Assembly (NCBI RefSeq): GCF_016820515.1
Contig: NZ_JADHDV010000004.1
Location: forward strand, 1 to 64,000
Length of the DNA: 64,000 nt
Direction: 5' to 3'
Source of the DNA: Pseudoxanthomonas beigongshangi
GTDB lineage: Bacteria > Pseudomonadota > Gammaproteobacteria > Xanthomonadales > Xanthomonadaceae
This document shows positions 29,404-38,243 of this stretch, one piece after another; position 1 is the stretch's first letter; every line of letters begins with the position of its first letter. Both the position numbers and the translations under genes were made by a program. The notes under the pieces were generated by a model that searched no databases, was not told the origin of the DNA, and was given only the letters and a program-made list of their open reading frames with translations.

Positions 29404-32400
29404 ATGACCAGCACCGCCGAACTGACCTCGCCGTCGTCCGCCAACACCCCGCAGATCGGCGTGCTGGACAACGACTACACCCTCGAACACAAGTACACCC
29501 GCACCGACGGCCGCATCTACCTGAGCGGCGTGCAGGCACTGGTCCGGCTGCCGCTGATGCAGCGCCTGCGCGATCAGGCCGCCGGATTGAACACCGCCGG
29601 CTTCATCAGCGGCTACCGCGGTTCGCCGCTGGGCGGTTTCGACCTGGAGCTGTGGCGCGCGCGCAAGCATCTGGAAGCGGCGGCGGTGAAGTTCACCCCC
29701 GGCCTCAACGAGGATCTCGGCGCGACCATGGTCTGGGGCACCCAACAGACCAACCTGTTCCCCGGCGCCAAGGTCGATGGCGTGTACTCGATGTGGTACG
29801 GCAAGGGACCGGGCGTGGATCGCTGCGGCGACGTGTTCAAGCACGGCAATGCCGCCGGCACCTCCCGGCACGGTGGCGTGCTGGCGCTGGCCGCCGATGA
29901 TCACGCCTGCCGCAGCTCGACCCTGCCGCATGGGTCGGAAGACGAGTTCGTCAGCGCGATGATGCCGGTGCTCAACCCGGCCGGCGTGCAGGACATCCTC
30001 GACATGGGCCTGGTCGGCTGGGCGATGAGCCGCTACACCGGCCGCTGGGTCGGCTTCAAGACGATTGCCGAGACGGTGGAATCCTCGGCGTCGGTGGAAG
30101 TGAATCCGTTCGCGCGCACCATCCTGCTTCCGGAGGATTTCGACATGCCCGCCGGTGGCCTCAACATCCGCTGGCCGGACCCGCCGCTGGATCAGGAAAT
30201 GCGCCTGCACCGCTACGCGGTCAAGGCCGCGCAGGCGTTTGCCCGCGCCAACGGCATTGATCGGATCGTGCTGGATTCGCCGCGCGCGCGATTGGGCATC
30301 GTCACCACCGGCAAGAGCTACCTGGACGTGCTGCAGGCGCTGGAGTACCTGGGCCTGGACGAGCGCGCCTGCGCCGACATCGGCATCCGCGTGTACAAGG
30401 TCGGCATGACCTGGCCGCTGGAGCCGATCGGCATCGCCGAGTTCGCGCGCGGACTCGAAGACATCGTGGTCGTGGAAGAGAAGCGCGCCTTCATCGAGCG
30501 GCAGATGAAGGAGTACTTCTACAACTGGCCGGCCAGCGCGGGCCAGCGTCCGTCCATCGTCGGCAAGTACGACGAGGCCGGCGAGTGGATCCTGCCGTCC
30601 ACCGGCGAACTCACCCCGGCCACCATCGCCGGCGTGATCGGCCGGCGCATCCAGCGTTTCTTCACCAATGAATCCATCGAGCAGCGCCTGCGCTGGATGG
30701 AGGACAAGGAAGCCGAGCTCGCGTTGCCGCGCGCCAGCTTCCCGCGCGTGCCGCACTACTGCAGCGGCTGTCCGCACAACACTTCCACGGTGGTGCCGGA
30801 AGGCTCGCGCGCGCTCGGCGGCATCGGCTGCCACTACATGGTGACGTGGATGGATCGCGACACCGACACCTTCACCCACATGGGCGGCGAAGGCGTCACC
30901 TGGTCCGGGCAGGCGCCGTTCACCGAGACCGAGCACGTATTCCAGAACCTCGGCGATGGCACGTTCTTCCATTCCGGTTCGCTGGCGGTGCGGCAGTCGG
31001 TCGCCACCGGCGTCAACATCACCTACAAGATCCTCTACAACGACGCGGTCGCGATGACCGGCGGCCAGCCGGTCGACGGCACCCTGAGCGTGCCGCAGAT
31101 CGCCCACATGATGCGCGCCGAAGGCGTGGATACCATCGTCGTGGTCAGCGACGACGTGCGCAAATGGAGCCGCCGCGAGCTGTTCCCCACCGGTGTCGAG
31201 TTCCATGATCGCGGCCAGCTGGAAGAGGTGCAGAAGCAGCTGCGCAAGGTGAAGGGTGTTTCCATCCTCATCTACGACCAGGTCTGCGCCACCGAAAAGC
31301 GCCGCCGCCGCAAGCGCGGCAAGATGCCGGATCCGGCCAAGCGCACGATGGTCAACACGCTGGTCTGCGAAGGCTGCGGCGACTGCGGCGTGAAGAGCTT
31401 CTGCGTGTCGGTGTTGCCGAAGGAAACCGAGTTCGGGCGCAAGCGTGAAATCGATCAGTCCAACTGCAACAAGGATTTCTCCTGCGTCAACGGGTTCTGC
31501 CCCAGTTTCGTCACCGTCCACGGCGGGAACCCGCGCAAGGGCAAGAAAGCAGCCGTGGCCGAGAAGCTGGAGACCCTGCCGGCACCGACCTTCAAGTCGG
31601 ATCTGGCCCAACCCTGGAACATCCTGATCACCGGCGTCGGCGGCACCGGCGTGGTGACCATCGGCGCGCTGCTGGGCATGGCCGGGCACCTGGAAGGCAA
31701 GGGCGCGAGCGTGCTGGATCAGACCGGCCTGGCCCAGAAGGGCGGCGCGGTGACCACCCACATCCGCATCGCGCGCACGCCGGAGGACATCCACGCCGTG
31801 CGTATCGCCGCCGGCGAAGCCGATCTGGTGCTGGGTTGCGACATGGTGGTGGTGAACGACTACTGGGTGCTGTCGAAGGTGCGCGGCGAGCGCTCGCAGG
31901 TGGTGCTCAATACCTACGAGGCGATGCCCGGCACCTTCACCACCCGTCCGGACATGCAGTTCCCGGCCACCGACATCATCACCGGCGTGAAGGTGGCGCT
32001 GGGCGGCCGCGATCCGATGCTGGTCGACGCCACCCAGCTGGCCACCGCGCTGATGGGCGACGCGATCGCCGCCAACCTGTTCATGCTCGGCTACGCCTGG
32101 CAGCAGGGCCTGGTGCCGATTTCGTTCGACGCGATCATGCGCGCGGTCGAACTCAATGGCGCGGCGATCGAAATGAACCGGCGTGCGTTCGCCTGGGGCC
32201 GCCTGGCCGTGGTCGATCCGCAGGCGGTGCAGGAAGCCGCCGGCCTGATCCGCAATGCCCAGACCGAGTCCGAACGCACCCCGCGCAACCTGCGGATCCT
32301 GCCGCCGGGCGAATGGGAAAGCACCGAGTGGGGCGCCAACGCCGCGCCGCGCAACCCGGACAACGAGAGCGAACTGCGTGGCCTGCCGGAAGGCGGCGCC

Positions 32401-33111
32401 ATCGGTGGCGAAGTCGCGTTCCTGCCGCTGGACGACCTGCGCCTGTCGCGCTCGCTGGACGAACTGATCGCGCGCCGCGTGGCCTTCCTGACCGAATACC
32501 AGGACGCCGCCTATGCCAGCCGCTACCGCGATCTGGTCACCCGCGTGCGCGCCGCCGAGAACGTGAAGGCGCCGGGTTCCACCGCGCTGACCGAGGCGGT
32601 CGCCCGCTACTTCTTCAAGCTGATGGCTTACAAGGACGAGTACGAAGTGGCGCGGCTATACACCAGCGGCGAGTTCCAGCGCCGCCTGCAGCAACAGTTC
32701 GAGGGCGACTATGAAGTGCACTTCCATCTGGCGCCGCCGCTGTTCGCCAAGAAGGACGCGCAGGGCCGCCTGATGAAGAAGGAATACGGCCCGTGGGTGT
32801 TCAAGGCCTTCGGACTCCTGGCGAAGCTGCGCTTCCTGCGCGGCGGTGCCTTCGACGTGTTCGGCCGCACCGCCGAGCGCCGCGGCGAGCGCCAGCTGAT
32901 CAGCGATTACGAACGCACCCTGGATCAGCTGCTCGGTTCGCTGGATGCCGATCGCCTGGGCCTGGCAGTGGATATCGCCAGTATTCCCGAGCACATCCGC
33001 GGCTATGGCCACGTCAAGGAACGCCACCTGCACGAGGCCAAGGCGCGCGAGGCCGAACTGCTCGCGCAATGGAACAACCCCAGGGCGCTGCACGTCGTCC
33101 AGGTCGCCTGA
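29404..33111 (+). CDS. Indolepyruvate/2-ketoacid ferredoxin oxidoreductase, fused alpha-beta giant
   Basis: 1235-residue single-chain enzyme of the aerobic-type indolepyruvate ferredoxin oxidoreductase family, which decarboxylates 2-keto acids from aromatic or branched amino acids to acyl-CoA. Order: pyrimidine-binding TPP domain (~40-260, FISGYRGSPLGGFD, PGLNEDLGATMVWGTQQ), TPP-pyrophosphate domain with HYCSGCPHN and GGIGCHYMVTWMDRD (~455-640), a cysteine-rich electron-transfer patch (CEGCGDCGVKSFC, CNKDFSCVNGFCPSF), the gamma-like acceptor domain (ILITGVGGTGVVTIGALLGM, ~740-930) and a C-terminal extension with no annotated function. No separate ferredoxin lies near. Closed by a strong two-way terminator. 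Confidence 0.93.
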   Translation: MTSTAELTSPSSANTPQIGVLDNDYTLEHKYTRTDGRIYLSGVQALVRLPLMQRLRDQAAGLNTAGFISGYRGSPLGGFDLELWRARKHLEAAAVKFTPGLNEDLGATMVWGTQQTNLFPGAKVDGVYSMWYGKGPGVDRCGDVFKHGNAAGTSRHGGVLALAADDHACRSSTLPHGSEDEFVSAMMPVLNPAGVQDILDMGLVGWAMSRYTGRWVGFKTIAETVESSASVEVNPFARTILLPEDFDMPAGGLNIRWPDPPLDQEMRLHRYAVKAAQAFARANGIDRIVLDSPRARLGIVTTGKSYLDVLQALEYLGLDERACADIGIRVYKVGMTWPLEPIGIAEFARGLEDIVVVEEKRAFIERQMKEYFYNWPASAGQRPSIVGKYDEAGEWILPSTGELTPATIAGVIGRRIQRFFTNESIEQRLRWMEDKEAELALPRASFPRVPHYCSGCPHNTSTVVPEGSRALGGIGCHYMVTWMDRDTDTFTHMGGEGVTWSGQAPFTETEHVFQNLGDGTFFHSGSLAVRQSVATGVNITYKILYNDAVAMTGGQPVDGTLSVPQIAHMMRAEGVDTIVVVSDDVRKWSRRELFPTGVEFHDRGQLEEVQKQLRKVKGVSILIYDQVCATEKRRRRKRGKMPDPAKRTMVNTLVCEGCGDCGVKSFCVSVLPKETEFGRKREIDQSNCNKDFSCVNGFCPSFVTVHGGNPRKGKKAAVAEKLETLPAPTFKSDLAQPWNILITGVGGTGVVTIGALLGMAGHLEGKGASVLDQTGLAQKGGAVTTHIRIARTPEDIHAVRIAAGEADLVLGCDMVVVNDYWVLSKVRGERSQVVLNTYEAMPGTFTTRPDMQFPATDIITGVKVALGGRDPMLVDATQLATALMGDAIAANLFMLGYAWQQGLVPISFDAIMRAVELNGAAIEMNRRAFAWGRLAVVDPQAVQEAAGLIRNAQTESERTPRNLRILPPGEWESTEWGANAAPRNPDNESELRGLPEGGAIGGEVAFLPLDDLRLSRSLDELIARRVAFLTEYQDAAYASRYRDLVTRVRAAENVKAPGSTALTEAVARYFFKLMAYKDEYEVARLYTSGEFQRRLQQQFEGDYEVHFHLAPPLFAKKDAQGRLMKKEYGPWVFKAFGLLAKLRFLRGGAFDVFGRTAERRGERQLISDYERTLDQLLGSLDADRLGLAVDIASIPEHIRGYGHVKERHLHEAKAREAELLAQWNNPRALHVVQVA

Positions 33112-33113
33112 CC

Positions 33114-33144
33114 AAAAACCCCGCCTCGGCGGGGTTTTTTCTTT
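33114..33144. terminator. Bidirectional terminator between convergent genes
   Basis: AAAAACCCCGCC-TC-GGCGGGGTTTTTT: an eight-base GC stem flanked by As on one side and Ts on the other. It closes the oxidoreductase gene and, on the other strand, the QueC-like gene that ends at 33164. Confidence 0.92.
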
Positions 33145-33163
33145 TCCGAACCGATGCGCGCGG

Positions 33164-33982
33164 TTACCGCCGCCGCACCGAGGCCAGCGCGGCGCGCAAC
33201 GGTGGCTTCAGCGGCAACGCCAGCTTGCGATAGAAGAACGACAGCATCCGGCGCGAACGCGGCACCCGCCACGCCAGGCCTTCCTCGATCGTGTATACGC
33301 AAGGCGCGCAGGCACCGCAGGGCTTGCCGTTCACCGGCCGATGGCAGAACCAGGTCATGTCCATGAGCCGGTGCCAGCCGGCGGCTTCGGCTTCGCGCTC
33401 CATCGCCCGCTTGTCGATCTGGAATAGCGGGAAGCCGAAATGATGGAACAGGGTGTGTTCGGCGGTGCCCGCGTGGCGCGATTCGACGCGGTGGCTGCGA
33501 TAGCCGCCGGCGGTCTCGAACGGCTGCACGAAGTCCGCCAGCAGCGCCTGCACCTTGTCGTCCACGTGCACGCTCAGCTCGATGCCCGCTGGCGCGTGCT
33601 GGCGGCAGAACAGCGCCAGCCATTCGTACTGGCTGCCGATGTAGACCCGCGATCGGACCTCGCGCAGCGCCTCAGTGATCACCGGGTCCCGCGCCAGTTC
33701 CGCCACCTGGAACACCCGCAGTGGCCGCAGCAACGCGCGGGTTTCCGGATGCGATTCGTGCAGCGCCGCGGTGATGCGCTGGATGCTGCGGCGTTCGGTG
33801 GCCGTCGACGCGCGCGAAGGATCCTCCAGGTAGTACGGCGTCACCGGCAGGCGATGCAGGAGCAGCAGCCGCAGCAGCTGGAAGGTCGAATCCCAGCCGC
33901 TGGTCCACAGCAGCGGAACACTCCTGACGGTGTCCGGCGTGGTGGCGGTGGTCGAATCATTGCGGAATATCGGTTCTTGCAT
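33164..33982 (-). CDS. QueC-like PP-loop protein (7-cyano-7-deazaguanine synthase homologue)
   Basis: 272 residues from the ATG at 33982. The ATP-pyrophosphatase loop reads LLWTSGWDSTFQLL (SGWDST 28-33), differing from the SGGMDS form of housekeeping QueC. The C-terminal zinc site is intact: Cys213, Cys222, Cys225 and Cys228 in FCHRPVNGKPCGACAPC. Such enzymes activate a carboxylate with ATP and convert it to amide or nitrile. No queD, queE or queF lies in the window. It is divergent from an HDO-fold oxidase and a VOC protein, which suggests a specialised small-molecule pathway rather than queuosine. Function not assignable with confidence. Confidence 0.8.
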   Translation of the reverse strand: MQEPIFRNDSTTATTPDTVRSVPLLWTSGWDSTFQLLRLLLLHRLPVTPYYLEDPSRASTATERRSIQRITAALHESHPETRALLRPLRVFQVAELARDPVITEALREVRSRVYIGSQYEWLALFCRQHAPAGIELSVHVDDKVQALLADFVQPFETAGGYRSHRVESRHAGTAEHTLFHHFGFPLFQIDKRAMEREAEAAGWHRLMDMTWFCHRPVNGKPCGACAPCVYTIEEGLAWRVPRSRRMLSFFYRKLALPLKPPLRAALASVRRR

Positions 33983-34385
33983 GTACGCGGGAACTCCATG
34001 CCGATCGCCTCGGCGGGTTGGGTAACGCATCCACGACCGCAAGCAAGGGACTCCCGGTGCAGCGCGCGCCGATGCTAGCGTGGCCGCGCACGCGCAAGGT
34101 GCAATTCTCTTCACTCCGCCGGCTGAACAGGCGATGGCGACGCGAGTCTTCATGCGCGCCTCATGTTTGTCACGCCTCGTGGCGATTCGGTCCACATCGA
34201 TGAATACGCATCCGTTGAACGTTCGTCGCGCGATCGGCACGGGCATGTCGCCAGCATGTGAAGGCACGCGGATCTTTGCGATGCGTGCACGTTCTGCTCA
34301 CGTCTTCGCTACCCATCATCGTCCACCGGGGTCGACGGCAGAGATTGCCGCGCCCCGGCCATTTTCCTTCCCCCAGGAACGATTC
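33983..34385. other. Divergent promoter region without a gene
   Basis: 403 bases between the QueC-like start and the HDO start. Less GC-rich than its neighbours, with GAACGTTC at about 34218, but I see no convincing gene, hairpin or clear promoter boxes. It must hold both promoters. Confidence 0.5.
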
Positions 34386-35108
34386 ATGCAAGCCCAATCG
34401 ATGACCCGCGATCAGTTCTGGCAGTTCGCCGACAAGGCCAAGGAGGCGACCGAATCCCTCGCCGCGCAACGGATGCAGGTACTCGCCGATCTCTCCCCGG
34501 ACGCGCTGCGCCAGGTGTGCATCCAGTACCGGTTCTTCACCATCGACTACATCAGCGATCTCGCCCTGCTGGTGGCGCGCCTGCCGTTCGGCGGACTGCG
34601 CAGCCTGCTCGGCCAGATCCTCGCCGAGGAACTGGGCGAAGGCGATCCCGAGCGCGCCCATCCGGCCGTGTACGACCGCTTCCTCGCCACCATCGGCGTC
34701 GCGCCCGAGGAACTGGAACGACCGCTGATGGCCAACGAGCGCATCCTCAAGGGGCTGACCCGCGACATGGCCAACAACCCGATCGCCTTCGGCGTCGGCC
34801 TGCGCGGCATGGGCGGCGAATGCCTGTGCCAGACCTACCTGTCGGTGATGTTCGAGCACATGCGCCGCAATCCGTATCTGGTCGCCAACGCCGACCGCGT
34901 CGACTGGGAGTTCTGGACCATCCATACCGGCGAAGAAGACATCATCCATGGCGAATTGACCCGCGCGGCCATCGACGAATACCTGCGCCACGATCCCGGC
35001 GTGCTGCCCGAACTGGCGCGCGGCTACGAGCGCAGCATTTCCGCCTGGAACCTGTTCTGGCAGAACATCCTCGACGCGTACACGCCACAACTGGAAGCCG
35101 CGTCATGA
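34386..35108 (+). CDS. HDO-fold iron-containing redox enzyme (TenA/heme-oxygenase-like)
   Basis: 240-residue all-helical protein of the heme-oxygenase-like diiron oxidase/oxygenase superfamily (UndA, BesC, SznF relatives). The ATG at 34386 has AGGAA at seven bases; longer upstream frames are not conserved in style. Candidate metal ligands: Glu89 and His92 in GDPERAHP, and Glu184/Asp185 with His188 in HTGEEDIIHGEL; Glu157 is another candidate. Members use O2 to cleave or desaturate amino acids and fatty acids. It overlaps the VOC gene by ATGA, so the two proteins are made together. Confidence 0.82.
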   Translation: MQAQSMTRDQFWQFADKAKEATESLAAQRMQVLADLSPDALRQVCIQYRFFTIDYISDLALLVARLPFGGLRSLLGQILAEELGEGDPERAHPAVYDRFLATIGVAPEELERPLMANERILKGLTRDMANNPIAFGVGLRGMGGECLCQTYLSVMFEHMRRNPYLVANADRVDWEFWTIHTGEEDIIHGELTRAAIDEYLRHDPGVLPELARGYERSISAWNLFWQNILDAYTPQLEAAS

Positions 35109-35524
35109 GCAACATCACCCAGTTCCATCTCGCCTTCCCGGTCCGCGACCTGGACGAGGCGCGCCATTTCTACGGCGACATCATCGGCTGCCCGCAGGGC
35201 CGCAGCGACATCTCCTACCAGGACTTCGATTTCTTCGGCCATCACCTGGTCGCGCACATCGGCGGCGACGGCCAGCCGTTGCACAACGGCCGCTTCGACG
35301 GCGAGGCGGTGCCGGTGCCGCATTTCGGCATGAACCTGGATCGGCCGGCCTGGGAAACGCTGGCGCGGCGGCTGAAGGACGCCCAGGTCGACTTCCACGA
35401 AGAACCGCACCTGCGCCTGAAGGGCAAGCCCGGCCAGCACGTCACCATGTTCCTGTTCGACCCCTCCGGCAACGCGCTGGAGTTCAAGTCCTTCGACGAC
35501 CCGGAGCAGACGTTCATCCCGTGA
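35105..35524 (+). CDS. VOC-superfamily protein (glyoxalase/dioxygenase fold)
   Basis: 139 residues, two beta-alpha-beta-beta-beta modules. Likely metal ligands are His8 (ITQFHLAFPV), His73 (PVPHFGMNL) and Glu126 (SGNALEFKSF), matching the usual VOC triad, so it should be catalytically active on a metal-bound substrate (dioxygenase, isomerase or lyase). Start overlaps the HDO stop as ATGA. Followed by a palindromic REP that may end the transcript. Confidence 0.85.
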   Translation: MSNITQFHLAFPVRDLDEARHFYGDIIGCPQGRSDISYQDFDFFGHHLVAHIGGDGQPLHNGRFDGEAVPVPHFGMNLDRPAWETLARRLKDAQVDFHEEPHLRLKGKPGQHVTMFLFDPSGNALEFKSFDDPEQTFIP

Positions 35525-35545
35525 CCCTGTCCGCTTTGCGGCACT

Positions 35546-35624
35546 TTGTAGGAGCGACGTCAGTCGCGACCGTGCACCTACCAACGAGGCAAGTCTACGG
35601 TCGCGACTGACGTCGCTCCCACAA
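35546..35624. repeat. GTAG-REP inverted pair with 28-bp arms
   Basis: Arms 35546-35573 and 35597-35624 begin TTGTAGGAGCGACGTCAGTC and pair over 28 bases with one mismatch, around a 23-base loop. It lies between convergent VOC and M61 genes and could fold as a terminator-like hairpin for both. Confidence 0.85.
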
Positions 35625-35634
35625 GGATGAGGCG

Positions 35635-37578
35635 TCAGCGCGGCGCCAGGATTTTCGACAGCCGGTCCTCGGCACCGGGGATGCGTTGCAGGTGCGGGTA
35701 GCGCAGACCGTCGCGGTAGTCGATGCGGACGCTGCGGTACTGCTCGCCCTGGCGCACCAGCAGTTCGATCGGTTGCGGCGATGCCTTGGCGGCGATGATG
35801 GCGCGCTTGAGGCGCTCGCCGGTGTAGGCCAGGCCGTCCACCGCGATCACCGTCATGTCCTTCGCGAGTCCGGCGGTGAAGGCGGGCGAGTTCCAGATCG
35901 CCTCCTGGATTTCGCCGTCGGAGGCCACCTTCAAACCGATCGAGAAACGCAGGTCATCGTTGCCGCCCGCGCCCTCCGCGTCGGTGATGGCCGGATTCGG
36001 TTCATCGGTATAGGCCAGCCGCCAGCCGGCACGCTCCAGTCCATCGAGCGGCGAGGCGGCACCCTGCCCATCCAGCCGCTCGCACAGGAAGCCGCGCCAG
36101 TCGCCGGGCTGCACTTCGTCGAGCACCCGCACCACGTCGTCGAAGCCGTATAACGAAATCGCCGCGTCGGCGCTGGCGCCAGCGTGGAAGCGGCGGGCGA
36201 AGTCGTCCAGGCTGCGGCGGCCGCGCGACTGTTCGCGCAGGCGCGCGTCCACCGCCAGCCACAGCAGCGAGCCTTCCGAATAGAAGTCGTAGCCGCGTTG
36301 CCAACTCGACCAGGCTTGCGGTGCATCGTTGTAGTCGACGATGCCCTGGTGCACGGTGTCCTGCAGGTCGCGCCAGTCGCGGCCCGGCTGGGTGGCCGCG
36401 GTCGCCAGCGTGTTCGCCAGCACCGCGCGCGCCTGCTCGGGCGTCCACAATCCGGCACGCGCGGCCAGCACCACCGCCCAATACTGGGTCTGTCCCTCGT
36501 AAACCCACAGCAGCGAGTTGTCGATGGCGCTGTTGTAGTGCGGCGCCCAGGTGGTGTCCGGACGACGGAACTTGCCGCTCCAGGCATGCACGTATTCGTG
36601 CGGCAGCAGATCGTTGTCGATGAAGGCCGCATCGCCGCGCAGGTAGTCGGCGTAGGTGCCGTTCTCGCTGGACTGGCGGTGCTCCAGGCCGATGCCACTG
36701 AAGCTGTCGGACAGCGCCAGCAGGAAATCGTAGTGCGCGAACGGACGCGGGCCGAACACCCGATCAGCCTGCGTCACCAGCGCGCGGTGCGCCTGCAGCA
36801 TCGCCGGCGAGGCGTCCAGCTGCGCGGCGGTGTCGGCCATCGCGTTGAGGCGCACCGGCGTGGTGCCGGTATCCAGATCGAAGCGGCGGAAATGCTGGCC
36901 TGCGTAGACCGGCGAATCGATCAGGGTCAACAGATCGGTGGTGGCGTAACGCTGTTCGGCGCCATCGCGTGCCTCCACCGCGAGCGCGGTCGCCGACTCC
37001 CAACCCGCCGGCAGGCGCAGGGTCGGGGTGACGCGGATGCGGCGCGCATCATGGCCCGCCGGATACAGCAACACGCGATGCCATTGCAGCGACAGCATCC
37101 GTGGCGTCATCGCCACGCGGCCCTGCGACGAGGAGGTCGGCGACAGATACTGGAAGGCGACCTCGATCTCCGCCACGCCCGCCGGCACGTCCAGCTGGAA
37201 CGCATACATGTCGCCAGGATCGCGGCGCCAGGCGATGCGCTGGCCGTTGCCGGTGATGACGAGCCCGGCGATCTGGTTGATCGGCCCGGTCGGCGCATGG
37301 TTGCCGGGAATCCACTTTGGATACCACAGGGTCAGCGGCCCCGCGGCGACCGGAATGCGTTCGCGCACCCGCTGGATGCGCCGGTCGATATCGCTGGCGT
37401 CGACGTCGAGTCGCAGCGTGCCGGGATAGTCCTGCGTGGAGAGGGACATCGAAGCGGGTGCCGGTATCGAGGCCGGCTGCGCGGCGAGCGGACCGCCCAG
37501 GAAAAGACCGAACGAACACAACAACCCCAATGGCAACCTGGACATTCCGCGCGCGTTCCCCTGTGACGTTGCATTCAT
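35635..37578 (-). CDS. M61-family metallopeptidase with PDZ domain
   Basis: About 647 residues. A signal peptide (LPLGLLCSFGLFLGGPLAAQ) precedes an N-terminal beta domain and the gluzincin core: zinc motif HEYVH within NDLLPHEYVHAWSGKF and the downstream glutamate in WVYEGQTQYW. The C-terminal part (AFTAGLAKDMTVIAVDGLAY) is a PDZ domain. Family members are aminopeptidases preferring Gly/Ala. Start is either ATG 37578 or ATG 37545; neither has a strong ribosome site. Stands alone between the REP hairpin and the DUF938 gene. Confidence 0.92.
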   Translation of the reverse strand: MNATSQGNARGMSRLPLGLLCSFGLFLGGPLAAQPASIPAPASMSLSTQDYPGTLRLDVDASDIDRRIQRVRERIPVAAGPLTLWYPKWIPGNHAPTGPINQIAGLVITGNGQRIAWRRDPGDMYAFQLDVPAGVAEIEVAFQYLSPTSSSQGRVAMTPRMLSLQWHRVLLYPAGHDARRIRVTPTLRLPAGWESATALAVEARDGAEQRYATTDLLTLIDSPVYAGQHFRRFDLDTGTTPVRLNAMADTAAQLDASPAMLQAHRALVTQADRVFGPRPFAHYDFLLALSDSFSGIGLEHRQSSENGTYADYLRGDAAFIDNDLLPHEYVHAWSGKFRRPDTTWAPHYNSAIDNSLLWVYEGQTQYWAVVLAARAGLWTPEQARAVLANTLATAATQPGRDWRDLQDTVHQGIVDYNDAPQAWSSWQRGYDFYSEGSLLWLAVDARLREQSRGRRSLDDFARRFHAGASADAAISLYGFDDVVRVLDEVQPGDWRGFLCERLDGQGAASPLDGLERAGWRLAYTDEPNPAITDAEGAGGNDDLRFSIGLKVASDGEIQEAIWNSPAFTAGLAKDMTVIAVDGLAYTGERLKRAIIAAKASPQPIELLVRQGEQYRSVRIDYRDGLRYPHLQRIPGAEDRLSKILAPR

Positions 37579-37630
37579 CCTAGCCGTTCGCCATGAACGC
37601 GGCGACCCGCCGTGACGCGTCCGGTCCTCG

Positions 37631-38227
37631 TCAGACCTTGCGCCAGACCAGGCAGCGGTTGTTCGCCGGCATGGCGACATCGTCGATCAGCAGGAACCCC
37701 TGGGCCTGAGCCAACGCATCGACGGACTCGAAGTCGCGGATGCCCGAAGCCGGATCGCGCGCTTTCAGCCAGGCGTCGAACTCGCGGTTGCTCTCGCTGG
37801 TGTAGCGGCCTTCGTAGTTGAACGGACCGTAGACGATCAACGAGGCGCGCGCCCCCAGCACGCCGCCCAGGCCGGCGAAGAACGCCTGCACCGAGGCCCA
37901 GCCCATGATGTGCAGGGTGTTGGCGCTGAAAGCCGCGTCGAAACGTTGCGCCGGCCACTGGCCATCCACGTCCAGTTCCAGCGGCGGCGGCGTGTTCGGC
38001 AGATCCGTTTCGTCCAGCCACTGGCGGATGCCGGGCAGGTTGTCGGCGACGTCCGAGCACTGCCAGACCAGGCGCGGCAGTTTCATCGCGAAGTACACCG
38101 CGTGCTGGCCGGTGCCACTGCCGATTTCCAGGACCCGGCGGACTTCGGCGAAGTGATGGCGCAGCACCGCCAGGATCGGATCGCGGTTGCGATCGCAGGA
38201 AGGCGCATGGGGCTTGTCTTCCATCAT
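37631..38227 (-). CDS. DUF938 SAM-dependent methyltransferase
   Basis: About 198 residues. Class I methyltransferase motifs are clear: VLEIGSGTGQHAVYFA (motif I), CSDVADNLPGI, AFSANTLHIMGW, SLIVYGPFNYEGRYTSESN. The phrase DRNRDPIL at the N-terminus and GPFNYEGRYTS are typical of the DUF938 family, whose substrate is unknown. ATG at 38227 lies 17 bases past the stop of the NYN gene, probably one operon. Confidence 0.88.
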   Translation of the reverse strand: MMEDKPHAPSCDRNRDPILAVLRHHFAEVRRVLEIGSGTGQHAVYFAMKLPRLVWQCSDVADNLPGIRQWLDETDLPNTPPPLELDVDGQWPAQRFDAAFSANTLHIMGWASVQAFFAGLGGVLGARASLIVYGPFNYEGRYTSESNREFDAWLKARDPASGIRDFESVDALAQAQGFLLIDDVAMPANNRCLVWRKV

Positions 38228-38243
38228 CGCGCCGCTCCCGGGG

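Noticed and set aside
29266-31794. 842-codon minus-strand frame opposite the ferredoxin oxidoreductase
   Set aside because: Shadow frame with compositionally biased sequence and no motifs.
33164-33982. Housekeeping queC or a QueC-like part of CBASS/Qat defence
   Set aside because: No queD/E/F, no nucleotidyltransferase, QatA/B/D or effector genes nearby, and the PP-loop differs; left as QueC-like of unknown role.
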